NCBI RefSeq assembly: GCF_020982545.1
Contig: NZ_JAJKLK010000006.1
Span: 124,001 to 188,000, forward strand
Reading direction: 5' to 3'
Source: Streptomyces sp. MNU76
Lineage (GTDB): Bacteria; Actinomycetota; Actinomycetes; Streptomycetales; Streptomycetaceae
DNA: 64,000 nucleotides
How positions within the stretch are numbered: the stretch's first letter is position 1; each line of letters begins with the position of its first letter. Position numbers and translations under genes: made by a program. Under the pieces are notes generated by a model that was not told the DNA's origin, did not search any database, and saw only the letters and a list, made by a program, of their open reading frames with translations. Positions 42,124-50,320 of the stretch are shown here, in pieces.

Positions 42124-43218
42124 ATGTCTCTTCGCAGCCGACTCGCGCGCCGCGCGCAGGTCACGCTCATAGGCGTCGCCGCCGGAGGTGTCGCGGCCGC
42201 AATCGCCGTCACACCGTCGCTCGCCGACACCGACTCCTCGAAGCTGGCGACGGTCGCCGCCCAGAAGGAGACCGGCTACGGGCCCGAGCCCGAGGCCGGC
42301 AGCAAGCTCGTCACCCAGGTCGGCTCGCCGTCGACCATGGCCACAGCCACGCTCTCGCCCGACACGATGATCAACCGGGCCCGTACCTGGCTCACGGCCG
42401 ACAACGGAGCCCCGGTCCCCTACAGCATGGAGCGCACTTGGAAGGACGGCTACCGCCAGGACTGCTCCGGCTATGTCTCCATGGCACTTGGACTGGGGAA
42501 GCCGGGTCTGAACACCGTCGGGCTGGCCGACTCGCGAAGCGGCGTCACCACGCGGCTCAGCAGCATGAGTCAGCTCAAGAAGGGAGACCTGCTGATCGAC
42601 TACAGCACCACTGACGGCGATTTCCGTCACGTAGTGATCTTCGAGAAGTGGGCCAACGCGTCGCACAGCGCCTACTGGGCGTACGAACAGCGCGGTACGT
42701 ACGGCACGACCCACCGGCAGCTCAGTTACGGGATCGGCAGTGACAACTACGACCCCTTCCGCCCGGTCAAACTGGGTGATGGCGGTGGCGGCGGGGAGCT
42801 CCCGTCCCCGGGTGTCTCCTGGCCGATCCTCCAGAGCGGTTCCAAGGGCGCGGACGTGCGGTCCGCCCAACAGCTGCTGACCGCGCGGGGCCACACGCTC
42901 GAGGCCGACGGCATCTTCGGCCCGAACACCCGCTCGGCGGTGATCCAGTTCCAGAAGTCCCAGTCCCTGGCCGCTGACGGCGTCATCGGCCCGGACACTT
43001 GGTCAAAGTTGATCAAGACACTGCAGTACGGCTCGTCCGGCCAGGCGGTGAAGGCAGCGCAGACGCAGCTGAACGTCTACGGCTACGGCCTCACGGCCGA
43101 CGGCGAGTTCGGCTCGAAGACGAAGTCGGCGGCGGTCGCCTTCCAGCAGAACCACCACTTGCAGGTCGACGGCATCATCGGCCCGGAGACCTGGCGCGCC
43201 CTGCTCGGCACCCGCTGA
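42124..43218 (+). CDS. Secreted NlpC/P60-like hydrolase with two PG-binding repeats
   Basis: 364 aa from ATG 42124 (GGGGAATC upstream; the in-frame codon at 42091 lacks this). Signal segment about 10-35 (VTLIGVAAGGVAAAIAVTPSLAD). Catalytic domain at about 80-225 with Cys114 in DCSGYVSMALG and His169 in FRHVVIFEKW, the Cys-His arrangement of cell-wall amidases/endopeptidases. Then two PG_binding_1 repeats at about 238-300 and 302-364 (GADVRSAQQLLTARGHTLEA, DGIFGPNTRSAVIQFQ; YGYGLTADGEFGSKTKSAAV). Acts on the cell wall outside the membrane. Confidence 0.87.
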   Translation: MSLRSRLARRAQVTLIGVAAGGVAAAIAVTPSLADTDSSKLATVAAQKETGYGPEPEAGSKLVTQVGSPSTMATATLSPDTMINRARTWLTADNGAPVPYSMERTWKDGYRQDCSGYVSMALGLGKPGLNTVGLADSRSGVTTRLSSMSQLKKGDLLIDYSTTDGDFRHVVIFEKWANASHSAYWAYEQRGTYGTTHRQLSYGIGSDNYDPFRPVKLGDGGGGGELPSPGVSWPILQSGSKGADVRSAQQLLTARGHTLEADGIFGPNTRSAVIQFQKSQSLAADGVIGPDTWSKLIKTLQYGSSGQAVKAAQTQLNVYGYGLTADGEFGSKTKSAAVAFQQNHHLQVDGIIGPETWRALLGTR

Positions 43219-43244
43219 CGCGAGCGGCCCCGGCGGCCGACCGA

Positions 43245-43282
43245 CGGCTCCTTCCCACTGCGCCCGCAGCGGGAAGGAGCCG
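43245..43282 (+). terminator. Terminator of the NlpC/P60-like gene
   Basis: Perfect 12-bp stem CGGCTCCTTCCC / GGGAAGGAGCCG with a 14-nt loop, 26 bp after the stop codon. Confidence 0.85.
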
Positions 43283-43285
43283 TCG

Positions 43286-43732
43286 CTGTGCATCCTCCTC
43301 CCCTTCGAAGGAGAGCCTGCCGGACCGCTGAACTGCCAATGGCGACTGGAGTGTTACCTCGTCCTCGACAACGATCCGGGCAGGGCCGGCGACGCCTGGG
43401 CAGGGGCACTCGGCGACGGCCGGTGGACCAGCACGCAGACTTGGTTCCCCGCCCATGAGGACTCCGCCCCCGAACGCCACGAGTACCGCGACGCCAGGAC
43501 GCACGACCGTCTCGTCGTCACGCTGATCCGGGACCTTGAGGCGTTGGACCTTCTGGATGCCGCGCCCCGTTTCGAGGGCGCCGAGACCTACGAGCGGGAG
43601 CGGCGGAGCTTCGCGGGCCACAAGGCCGCGGGACACGCAGTGGCAGAAGGCCGCACCGTCGCCCGAATCTCGTTGGTCCGCGCCTACTACAGCGAGCGCG
43701 GCAGCGCTCCGTACGAGCCTCAGTATTGGTGA
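43286..43732 (+). pseudogene. Hypothetical protein, 5' end missing
   Basis: An open frame of 148 codons (ILLPFEGEPAGPLNCQWRLE, CYLVLDNDPG, WFPAHEDSAPERHEYRDART, LIRDLEALDLLDAAPRFEG, ending SERGSAPYEPQYW) with good codon use but no ATG/GTG/TTG start near its beginning; the first codons overlap the terminator hairpin of the previous gene. I infer a 5' truncation. No family recognised. After 43732 there is no gene to 44857. Confidence 0.5.
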
Positions 43733-43937
43733 CGGGCCAGTGCCCCAGAAGGCACCCGCCCCGGTCCGGCTTCGGACCGCTCACGGGACAGCTCAGCCGG
43801 CATCGACTCGGAGAGGACGAGTTTCCCAGAAGTCCTGTGCACACGCTGAGACACTCTCCAACCAGCCGACCGAACAGAGCCCACACCAGCACCATGTCGT
43901 CCTCGCTTCCGCTCTGCGCACCGGTCCTCTCGCTCCG

Positions 43938-44135
43938 TGCCCAATCCGTGCCCGCAGGAACGGCAAACCACGGTCAACAGCGGTACGAACCAGCCCGCCA
44001 CAGCCACCCCGTGAGAAAGCACCTTCCCAGGTCAGAGCCGTAGAGCCTGCCCAAGCGCCGTCGCTTCCCAAGCTGAGAGCGCGAGTTCGATTCTCGTCAC
44101 CAGCTCTTCTAGCCCCGGGTCAGCGGCATGGGGCT
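43938..44135 (+). other. Decayed attachment site B (tRNA-Gly(CCC) 3' end scar)
   Basis: Same order as site A: GTGCCC, AACCACGGTCAACAGCGG, CCAAGCGCCGTC, then tRNA 3' part (44063-44100, GCTTCCCAAGCTGAGAGCG and GAGTTCGATTCTCGTCACC) and GGGTCAGCGGCATGGGG. It breaks off after CACC: the acceptor end CGCTCCA is replaced by AGCTCTTC. The upstream element-side block is best preserved here. Confidence 0.65.
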
Positions 44136-44539
44136 TGTGCGTTGGCGGGGATCTTTCCGCAGGATCCGTCCTCCGGGCGCACGAAGATGGGGCACGTGGA
44201 GGGCACGAGTTCTCGACGGCCGTAGCAGGCTTCCCGACCCTGACCTCGAACGGTGCATGTGACCTGCGGTTTCGCTGCATCAAGCACGTGGGTCACACGT
44301 GTGAGCCCTCAGCCTGCCCGTCCCGTCGGAGAGACATTGGCGTTTGCGGGCGCCGCAGGACTATTGGTTGCCCAACTCCTGCCGAGGAGACATGACTTCA
44401 ACGAGTGCGCCGCGGTGGGCACGGACGGACCCGCGGCACCGAGGTGATGCTCCGCCATCTCCAGCACGGTAGTCGGCATCGTCATGGAGGACAGTCAGGC
44501 CATGCATGCGTCACCCGCGCGCATCACCCGCTGGTGGTG

Positions 44540-44683
44540 CCCGTGCCCACGGCGTGCCCGTAAGAGCGGAAAGCCTTGGCCACCAGCGGTGCGACTGCCA
44601 CAACCACCTCGGCAACGAGCGCCTGTGCACGGCAGAGACATACGGACCACCCAAGCGCCGTCGCTTCCCGAGCGGAGAGCGCG
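44540..44683 (+). other. Decayed attachment site C (third copy)
   Basis: Contains GTGCCCACGGCGTGCCCG, a diverged CACCAGCGGTGCGACTG block, then CCAAGCGCCGTC and GCTTCCCGAGCGGAGAGCG (44663-44681), after which it loses the tRNA match. It is the most eroded of the three copies. Confidence 0.5.
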
Positions 44684-44800
44684 TCGGTGCCGCACCCCTA
44701 CCGCCCCCGTTCCCCGACCGGTGGGAACACCTCCATCAAGTGCGTGAAGGCGGCAGCGCCCGAACACGCCGGACTGGGCTCAACCGCGAGAGGACTACCC

Positions 44801-44845
44801 CTTGACCGGTCGGTCAAGGGGGCTTACGGTTGACCGATCAGTCAA
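44801..44845. promoter_or_regulatory. Two TetR-type operators
   Basis: CTTGACC-GGTC-GGTCAAG (44801-44818) and TTGAC-CGATCA-GTCAA (44830-44845), spaced 12 bp, the second ending 11 bp before the TetR start codon. Both share the core TTGACCGnnCnGTCAA with the palindrome before the downstream gene, so TetR very likely controls itself and that gene. Confidence 0.8.
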
Positions 44846-44856
44846 GTGGAGGGTCG

Positions 44857-45453
44857 ATGACGGACGACACCCGCACCCGCCTCGTACGGACAGCGCGCGC
44901 GCTGATCCACGGCTCGTCGTTCGCCGAGGTCGGCATCGGGGACCTCTGCCGTGAGGCGGGAGTACACCGCGGCAGTCTGTACCACTTCTTTCCCTCCAAG
45001 GAGGCCGTCGGCCTCGCCGTGATCGACGCGAACTGGGAACTCCTCAAGGCGGTCCTGGACGAGTCGTTCGACAGCGAGGCGCCACCGCTGGAGCGCATCG
45101 ACGCCTTCATCGGCGGATTCGCCGGCATGCTGACCGCGGCCCGGGACCGGATGGGCGCCGTGCCGGGCTGCCCCATCGGCAACCTCGCCCTCGAACTCGC
45201 CGGACGCCCCGGAGAGGCATCGGTCAGGATCACCGAGATCCTGACCGCATGGCAGCGGTACTTCCGCGACGCCGTCGCCGAGGCCGTGCTCAGAGGGCAC
45301 GTCCCGGCGGGAGTCGAACCCGACACGGCAGCCCTGCGCGCTCTGGCCTACCTCCAGGGCATCACCCTCATGGCCAAGGCGTACGACAGGCCGACGCTCG
45401 TCACCGAGGCCAGGACGGCGATCCGGATGCTGATCCAGGCCCCCGCCTCCTGA
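44857..45453 (+). CDS. TetR-family transcriptional repressor
   Basis: 198 aa from ATG 44857 with GGAGG upstream. HTH at about 5-50: RLVRTARALIHGSSFAEVGI, then DLCREAGVHRGSLYHFFPSK. The C-terminal ligand domain (TetR_C_16-like, PGCPIGNLALELAGRPGEAS) resembles regulators of the YxaF/LmrA type, where CPIGNLALELA is typical. Operators match upstream of itself and of the deiodinase-like gene. The ligand is unknown, perhaps an electrophile or quinone judging from relatives; that is inference. Confidence 0.92.
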   Translation: MTDDTRTRLVRTARALIHGSSFAEVGIGDLCREAGVHRGSLYHFFPSKEAVGLAVIDANWELLKAVLDESFDSEAPPLERIDAFIGGFAGMLTAARDRMGAVPGCPIGNLALELAGRPGEASVRITEILTAWQRYFRDAVAEAVLRGHVPAGVEPDTAALRALAYLQGITLMAKAYDRPTLVTEARTAIRMLIQAPAS

Positions 45454-45530
45454 CCCCGCCCCCGGTCGGCCGGTTCGCGATCCGGCCGGACGGCGGCCGT
45501 CCCCGCGCGGGGCGCCGCGCCGGTTCCCCT

Positions 45531-45566
45531 GTCCGTTGACTTGACCGAACGGTCAAGTCAACGGAC
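45531..45566. promoter_or_regulatory. 36-bp perfect palindrome with a TetR operator core
   Basis: Arms of 17 bp (GTCCGTTGACTTGACCG and its complement) around a 2-bp centre AA. The centre is TTGACCGAACGGTCAA, the same operator core as at 44801-44845. It lies 20 bp before the ATG of the redoxin-like gene, so it overlaps its leader or promoter and could also fold in the RNA. Confidence 0.8.
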
Positions 45567-45586
45567 GTCCCTCCCAAGGAGCACAC

Positions 45587-46405
45587 ATGGACTCGCACCT
45601 TCCCGCACGCCCCTCCGGTTCGGACTACCGCTTCGAACGCTTCCGGACACGGCTCCTGATCGACGACATGACGTTCGGCCGCAACGCCCTCGGCCCAGGC
45701 AGCCGTCTGCCGGAGTTCGACCTGCCCACCCTCGACGGCGGCCGTTTCACCTCCCACACACTCGGCCGACGGCCGGTGCTCATGGTCTTCGGATCCCGGA
45801 CCTGCCCCGTCACCGAGAGCGCCGTGCCCGTACTCAAGCGACTCCACACGCGATTCGGCGAGCGGATCCGCTTCGTGCTGGTCAACACCCGGGAGGCGCA
45901 CCCGGGTCAGACGATCGGCCAGCCGACCACCGCCGCGGAAAAGTACCGGCACGCAGAGCGGTTGCGCCATCATCACGACATCCCGTTCGAGGTCGCGGTC
46001 GACGACATCGACGGCACCCTGCACCGCGCCTTCACCCCCAAACCGAACTCCGCCTACCTCATCGACACGACCGGCACCATCACCTTCCGCTCGCACTGGG
46101 CCAACGACGAAGCGGCCCTGCGTCGGGCCCTGGAGCAGGCGGCATCCGGGAACACCGTCCACGGACGCAGCCGGGCCATGGCAGGGCCGCTGCTCCGCGC
46201 CGTCGGACACCTCCCGGGCATCGTCACCGCCGCCGGTAGCAGGACCGGTCACGACGTCTGGCGCGCCGCACCCCCACTCGCGATCCTCGGCGCGCTCTCG
46301 CGGCTCTTCCCCCGCCTTCCCGCCGACCTACGAGGCCCAGCCGCCGCGGCCGCCGCCCTGATCATCGGCGCAGCGACTGCCGGTCTGCTCGTCGCACTGA
46401 CCTGA
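45587..46405 (+). CDS. Deiodinase/redoxin-like thioredoxin-fold protein with membrane tail
   Basis: 272 aa from ATG 45587 (AAGGAG upstream). Thioredoxin fold with FDLPTLDGGRFTSHTLGRRP, LMVFGSRTCPVTESAVPVLK (Cys73), VLVNTREAHPGQ and SAYLIDTTGTITFRSHWAND. The single-Cys pattern TCPVTES and the RxxP-type context resemble iodothyronine-deiodinase-like and redoxin proteins, which in bacteria usually have Cys in place of selenocysteine. The C-terminal 30 residues are one membrane helix (AAAAAALIIGAATAGLLVAL), so the catalytic domain sits at the membrane. TetR operator just upstream. Reductive role, substrate unknown. From 46406 to 46977 (572 bp) I see no gene; the T-loop-like GGTTTCGAATCTCG at 46685 is not part of a tRNA. 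Confidence 0.8.
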   Translation: MDSHLPARPSGSDYRFERFRTRLLIDDMTFGRNALGPGSRLPEFDLPTLDGGRFTSHTLGRRPVLMVFGSRTCPVTESAVPVLKRLHTRFGERIRFVLVNTREAHPGQTIGQPTTAAEKYRHAERLRHHHDIPFEVAVDDIDGTLHRAFTPKPNSAYLIDTTGTITFRSHWANDEAALRRALEQAASGNTVHGRSRAMAGPLLRAVGHLPGIVTAAGSRTGHDVWRAAPPLAILGALSRLFPRLPADLRGPAAAAAALIIGAATAGLLVALT

Positions 46406-46952
46406 CGCAGGCTCCACGTCTCCGTCTTCCCGGGGTAGGGCCTGCTCCGCCTGTCCCGCGGCCGCATCACCGTCCTCGACCGCGAACGGCTCGGGAACGC
46501 CGCATACTGACGTCACCGATCCGTAGGGCTCCGCTCCGCTGCCTGCCTGAGCCGTCGCCACTACTCTGACAGGCGGTCGCTCCCCGTGCACCAGGCCTCC
46601 ATGGCCGCTCAGCCGGCCGACGGCGTCCCTCGGCCGGGGTCGGCACGGCGGAAGAGCACATGGCCGCAGTGGCTCCCTGGATGCTCGGTTTCGAATCTCG
46701 TCGCCCTCTCGTGAGGATCGGCCGACACAGAACCGGCGACGGCGGAAATCGACACCGTCCCAGACTCGCCCCCACTCGGGCGTCTGCCTCGGAACCGGCG
46801 CGACCGGGTCCGGCACCCTCGCGACCTCAGGCACAGCTGTCGCACCCCGGCCGGCAGCGGCTCGCGGCCCGTTCCTCGCCCGACAGGCGCCCTTGGGCAC
46901 CGTCACATCATCGGCCGGTCAGGCACACCTCGGAGAGATGGTCGCATCGCCG

Positions 46953-46964
46953 AACCATCTGGTT
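46953..46964. promoter_or_regulatory. Short palindrome before the MarR gene
   Basis: AACCA-TC-TGGTT, 13 bp upstream of the MarR start codon; GAACCAT recurs over the start itself. MarR proteins commonly bind such sites over their own promoters. Confidence 0.4.
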
Positions 46965-46977
46965 GTAGCGTCGAACC

Positions 46978-47421
46978 ATGTCGGAGGATGGTGGAGCAGC
47001 GGACCCCGCTCTGTTGCAGGACGCACTGCGGAGTTTCGTCCGTGCTTTCGGGCTGCACCAGCCCGAAAGCACTCCGTGCGGTCAGGCGATCCCGGTCTCC
47101 GAGGCTCACGCCCTCGGCGAGCTTGCGCAGGAGGGCGAACTGCGGCAGGTGGAACTGGCCCGCCGGCTGCGCCTGCAGAAGAGCACCGTCAGCCGGCTCG
47201 TCGGGCAGTTGACCGCCCGCGGTTGGGTAGAACGCGCTCCCGCCCCCGAAGACGGTCGCGGCGTCACCCTGCGCCTCACGCCCTCCGGACAGACGGCCGC
47301 GCACCACCTCGCCGACGCGCGGCGGGAGAAGTTCGCCCGGCTGCTCGATGCGATCCCGCCCGACGAGCGAGCAGGCGTACTGCACGCCCTCGGAGTCCTG
47401 ACGGAGGCACTGGATGAATAA
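46978..47421 (+). CDS. MarR-family transcriptional regulator
   Basis: 147 aa. Winged helix: ALGELAQEGELRQVELARRL, RLQKSTVSRLVGQLTARGWV, ERAPAPEDGRGVTLRLTPSG, with the DxR wing present. No Cys in a sensing position near the N-terminus apart from Cys34 (STPCGQAIPVSEAHAL), a location used for thiol sensing in some MarR proteins. The stop overlaps by 8 bp the start of the broken gene that follows, so MarR was probably co-transcribed with and controlled it. Confidence 0.88.
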   Translation: MSEDGGAADPALLQDALRSFVRAFGLHQPESTPCGQAIPVSEAHALGELAQEGELRQVELARRLRLQKSTVSRLVGQLTARGWVERAPAPEDGRGVTLRLTPSGQTAAHHLADARREKFARLLDAIPPDERAGVLHALGVLTEALDE

Positions 47422-48304
47422 CGGCAGGCGCCGACTCTTGACGGCGGGCATCACTGCAGGGGGGTGTCGGCGCGGCGCTGGCCGCTCTCCTGCTGATCGG
47501 CGACCCACAGCATGAGAGCGGCGACCGGCGGACCGGTCGGCAGGAGGCGGTCGCCGAACGCGGCCGGACCGTGATGCCCTTCGACCTCGAAGCGACCACT
47601 CACCACTTCACCGTTCCCGAAAACTGAGCAGGAGTGAACCTGACTCAGCCGCACGCCCCGAACGGTCTTGAGCGCACTGGTCCCTGGCGTACTCAACCCC
47701 GAGGCAGCGACACGCATCCTGTGCGTGGTCCGATCCCGGGAGGCCGGTTCCCTGTGCGACCTGGCCAAGTGGATACGGCCAGTGGCGACGGGCAGGCCCC
47801 GAACCATCTCTCCGGTGAAGCAGGGGCCCCGCACGCTGGCGCCATATCCGGCGTCCCAGATCGCGCGATCACGTCAACCCGGACCGCCCAGGGCGCCGCA
47901 AGCCAGGAAACCGACCATCACACGATCGAGTCAAAGCGGCCTTATGCGCGCTCCTAGGCCAGCAGTTGCCAACCCCCAGCGAGACGGGCGGCGTCCAGGA
48001 CGTCGTCGCCGACCAACCCGACGACGCCGAGCAGGTCAACCTCATCCGCACTCACCTCCAGCAGGAGGCCGAAGCGTTCGGCCAGGGAGACTTCGGCGAC
48101 CCGTCCCAGATCCACGGCGACAGCATGCCGGGCCTGGCGGAACTGGAAGACGGCTACGAGCGCGTCGAGGTGCGCTACCGGGAACGGCCCGACGGCGCCA
48201 CCCTCACCTACACCACCGACGAGCCCGCCCTGGTCGATGCCCTGCACGACTGGTTCGAAGCACAGCTCAGCGACCACGGCGACCACGCCGAAGCGGGACA
48301 CTGA
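47414..48304 (+). pseudogene. Broken membrane-anchored/secreted protein (frameshift plus insertion)
   Basis: ATG 47414 overlaps the MarR stop. The reading begins MNNGRRRLLTAGITAGG, then needs a one-base shift at a run of six G (47460-47465) to continue VGAALAALLLIGDPQHESGD, RTGRQEAVAERGRTVMPFDL, EATTHHFTVPEN and a stop near 47628. The rest resumes at about 47976: GGVQDVVADQPDDAEQVNLI, RTHLQQEAEAFGQGDFGDPS, MPGLAELEDGYERVEVRYRE, DEPALVDALHDWFEAQLSDH. From memory these two parts belong to one conserved Streptomyces protein with a signal anchor. The 347 bp between them (47629-47975) look foreign and encode nothing I recognise. Confidence 0.65.
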
Positions 48305-48360
48305 CCGACGCGACGAGCACCTGAGCAGACCCACCGCCGCACACATCGCACGATCTGAAG

Positions 48361-48578
48361 TGGACCGTTTTGACGATCCGTACGAGTTGAGCGTGGGTGT
48401 GCCCTCCGTCGAGGTCTCGCGCCGTCTGCGGGAGAAGGGCCGTACGGTCACGGCGACCCTGCGGGGTGGCCGCGACTCCATGGCCGCCGAGTTGTTCGGT
48501 CATATGCCCGCCGCGCACCTGGAGGTGCTCCAGGGCGGGCTGGAGGTTGCGATCGAGCGATTGCGGGCGATGGGGTGA
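48361..48578 (+). CDS. Hypothetical protein or C-terminal fragment
   Basis: About 72 residues from GTG 48361 (VDRFDDPYELSVGVPSVEVS, RRLREKGRTVTATLRGGRDS, LEVLQGGLEVAIERLRAMG), helix-rich at the end. No ribosome site or recognised family. It could be the C-terminus of a regulator whose front part has been lost. Confidence 0.3.
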
Positions 48579-48602
48579 GTGTGCCGGACGTCGTCGCCGC
48601 GC

Positions 48603-48917
48603 TCAGCCTTTGGTCCCGTTCTGCCGACCGCCCGGGTGCCACGGCGCGTCGGGCCGGGTGGGCAGAGCATCGGCCGTCAGGCGGAGCGCGTACACATCCC
48701 GGTCTGGGTCGGGGACGGGTCCGAGGTAGGTGTGGCCGGTCATGTGGCACCAGGCGGGCAGGTCGAGCGGGGCGGCCGGGTCGGGGGCAATGACGTGGAC
48801 GACCGAGCCGGGCTCGGCGTCGGCGATATAGGCACGCGGCTTCAGCAGGAGGGTGACGCGGAGCAGGCCGGTGCCGTCGACCGTGATGTCGGCCGCGGAG
48901 GCGGTGGGGATGGTCAT
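48603..48917 (-). CDS. TusA-like sulfur-carrier protein lacking the usual Cys
   Basis: 104 aa. Matches the TusA fold in the order ITVDGTGLLRVTLLLKPRAY, EPGSVVHVIAPDPAAPLDLP, AWCHMTGHTYLGPV. The catalytic Cys expected after GTGLL is Arg20 here, and Cys57 in AWCHMTGH remains. Without that Cys it should not carry a persulfide in the usual way. Its start overlaps the stop of the upstream MFS gene (ATGA), so it belongs to the sulfur module. The C-terminal 30 residues run into Arg/Gly-rich sequence. Confidence 0.65.
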   Translation of the reverse strand: MTIPTASAADITVDGTGLLRVTLLLKPRAYIADAEPGSVVHVIAPDPAAPLDLPAWCHMTGHTYLGPVPDPDRDVYALRLTADALPTRPDAPWHPGGRQNGTKG

Positions 48918-50170
48918 CGGCGGCTCGCGGTGGCGGCGATGGCGGGCAGGACGGCGAGGGCGAGGATTCCGCCGGTGAGGGCGAGGACGGGGTAGCCGGA
49001 GGCGGCCACGACGAGACCGGAGGCCAGGCCGCCGGTGGCGCCTGCGATGGCGATGGAGACGTCGACCATGCCCTGGGTCTTGGCGCGGGTGGCCAGGGGC
49101 ACGGTGTCGGTGATGATCGCGGTGCCGGCCACGAGGCCGAGGTTCCAGCCCAGGCCGAGCAGGGCGAGGGCCACGGCGAGCGGGGCGACGGAGTCGGTGG
49201 GTGCGGTGGCGGCGAGGATACCCGCGGCCAGAAGGGTGATGCCGGAGGCGACGGCGACCTTGATGCGGCCGTAGCGGTCGGCGAGCCGTCCGGTCAGGGG
49301 TGAGGGCAGGAACATCGCGGCCACGTGGACGGCGATGACGAAGCCCGAGGCAGTGGTGGTGTGGCCGTGGTCGTGCATGTGGACGGGCGTCATCGTCATG
49401 ATCGCGACCATGACGAGCTGAGTGAGGACCATGATCAGCGCGCCCAGGACGACACCGGCGCTGCGGCCCCGGGCCGAAGCCGTCTCCTCCGCACTGGTGG
49501 TGCCGTTGCCGAGGGACTGCTCGGTGTCGAGGGTCCGGGCGAGGAGCAGGGGGTCGGGGCGCAGCCAGATCGCCAGGACGAGGGCGGCGGCCACGTAGGC
49601 GACGGTGGCCAGGAGGAACGGCCCGGCCAGGCGGGGGATGCCGAGGGCGTGGGCGAGGTCGCCGGTGAGTGAGGTGAGGTTGGGGCCGACGACGCCGCCC
49701 AGGGTCGTGGCGACCAGGACGGTGGAGACCGCGCGTCCTCGGCGGTCGGGGGCGGCGAGATCGGCGCCCGCATAGCGCGCTTGGAGGTTGGTGGCGCTGC
49801 CGGCGCCGTAGACGAACAGCGCGATGAAGAGCAGGACGGGGTTGTCAGCGACGGCTGCGGCGACGACACCAGCGCCGCCGACCGCTCCCACGAGGTACCC
49901 GGCGGCGAGGCCGGAGCGGCGGCCCCGGGCCTGGGACATGCGGCCGACGGTGACGGCGGCGAGGGCGGAACCCGCGGTGAACAAGGCACTGGGCAGGCCG
50001 GCCAGGCCGGTGGAGCCGAGCATGTCCTGGGCCAGCAGCGCGCCGACGGTGATGCCGGCGGCGAGGCCGGCGCCACTGAGGACCTGGGCGGTGACCAGGA
50101 CGGTCAGGACGCGTCGCTGCGCCTGGGAGCGCGGGGATATCTCGGTCGCGGCGGAGTCGGTGCTCGTCAA
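48914..50170 (-). CDS. MFS transporter of the sulfur module
   Basis: 418 aa; the start is probably TTG 50170 (STDSAATEIS...), as the frame beyond to 50278 encodes Pro/Arg-rich sequence; uncertain. Twelve hydrophobic segments, with RMSQARGRRSGLAAGYLVG and GRLADRYGRIKVAVASG as motif A positions, and AGTAIITDTVPLATRAKTQG in the second half. MHMHDHGHT near residue 250 is a His-rich loop that could bind metal. Family knowledge: sugar/drug type exporter; substrate unknown. Translationally coupled to the TusA-like gene. Paired with ArsR-rhodanese 150 bp away on the same strand. Confidence 0.82.
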   Translation of the reverse strand: MTSTDSAATEISPRSQAQRRVLTVLVTAQVLSGAGLAAGITVGALLAQDMLGSTGLAGLPSALFTAGSALAAVTVGRMSQARGRRSGLAAGYLVGAVGGAGVVAAAVADNPVLLFIALFVYGAGSATNLQARYAGADLAAPDRRGRAVSTVLVATTLGGVVGPNLTSLTGDLAHALGIPRLAGPFLLATVAYVAAALVLAIWLRPDPLLLARTLDTEQSLGNGTTSAEETASARGRSAGVVLGALIMVLTQLVMVAIMTMTPVHMHDHGHTTTASGFVIAVHVAAMFLPSPLTGRLADRYGRIKVAVASGITLLAAGILAATAPTDSVAPLAVALALLGLGWNLGLVAGTAIITDTVPLATRAKTQGMVDVSIAIAGATGGLASGLVVAASGYPVLALTGGILALAVLPAIAATASRR

Positions 50171-50320
50171 GAGGGCTCTTTCGCTGGGGCGGCGGGGACG
50201 GGGAAGCAGGCCCGCCGCTGCGAGGAGCGTGCGGACGACCGGGGCGTGTTGGTCAGTGAGTGTCAAAGGCCGGGGCACGCGGATGGCCCGACTCGCTCCG
50301 CGGCCTCAGACGCGCGGGGA

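Noticed and set aside
43938..44683. Intact tRNA gene
   Set aside because: The scars have no 5' half, D arm or matching acceptor strand; site C also lacks the T arm.
46650..46710. tRNA-like GGTTTCGAATCTCG
   Set aside because: It resembles a T loop only; no paired stems or anticodon arm are nearby.
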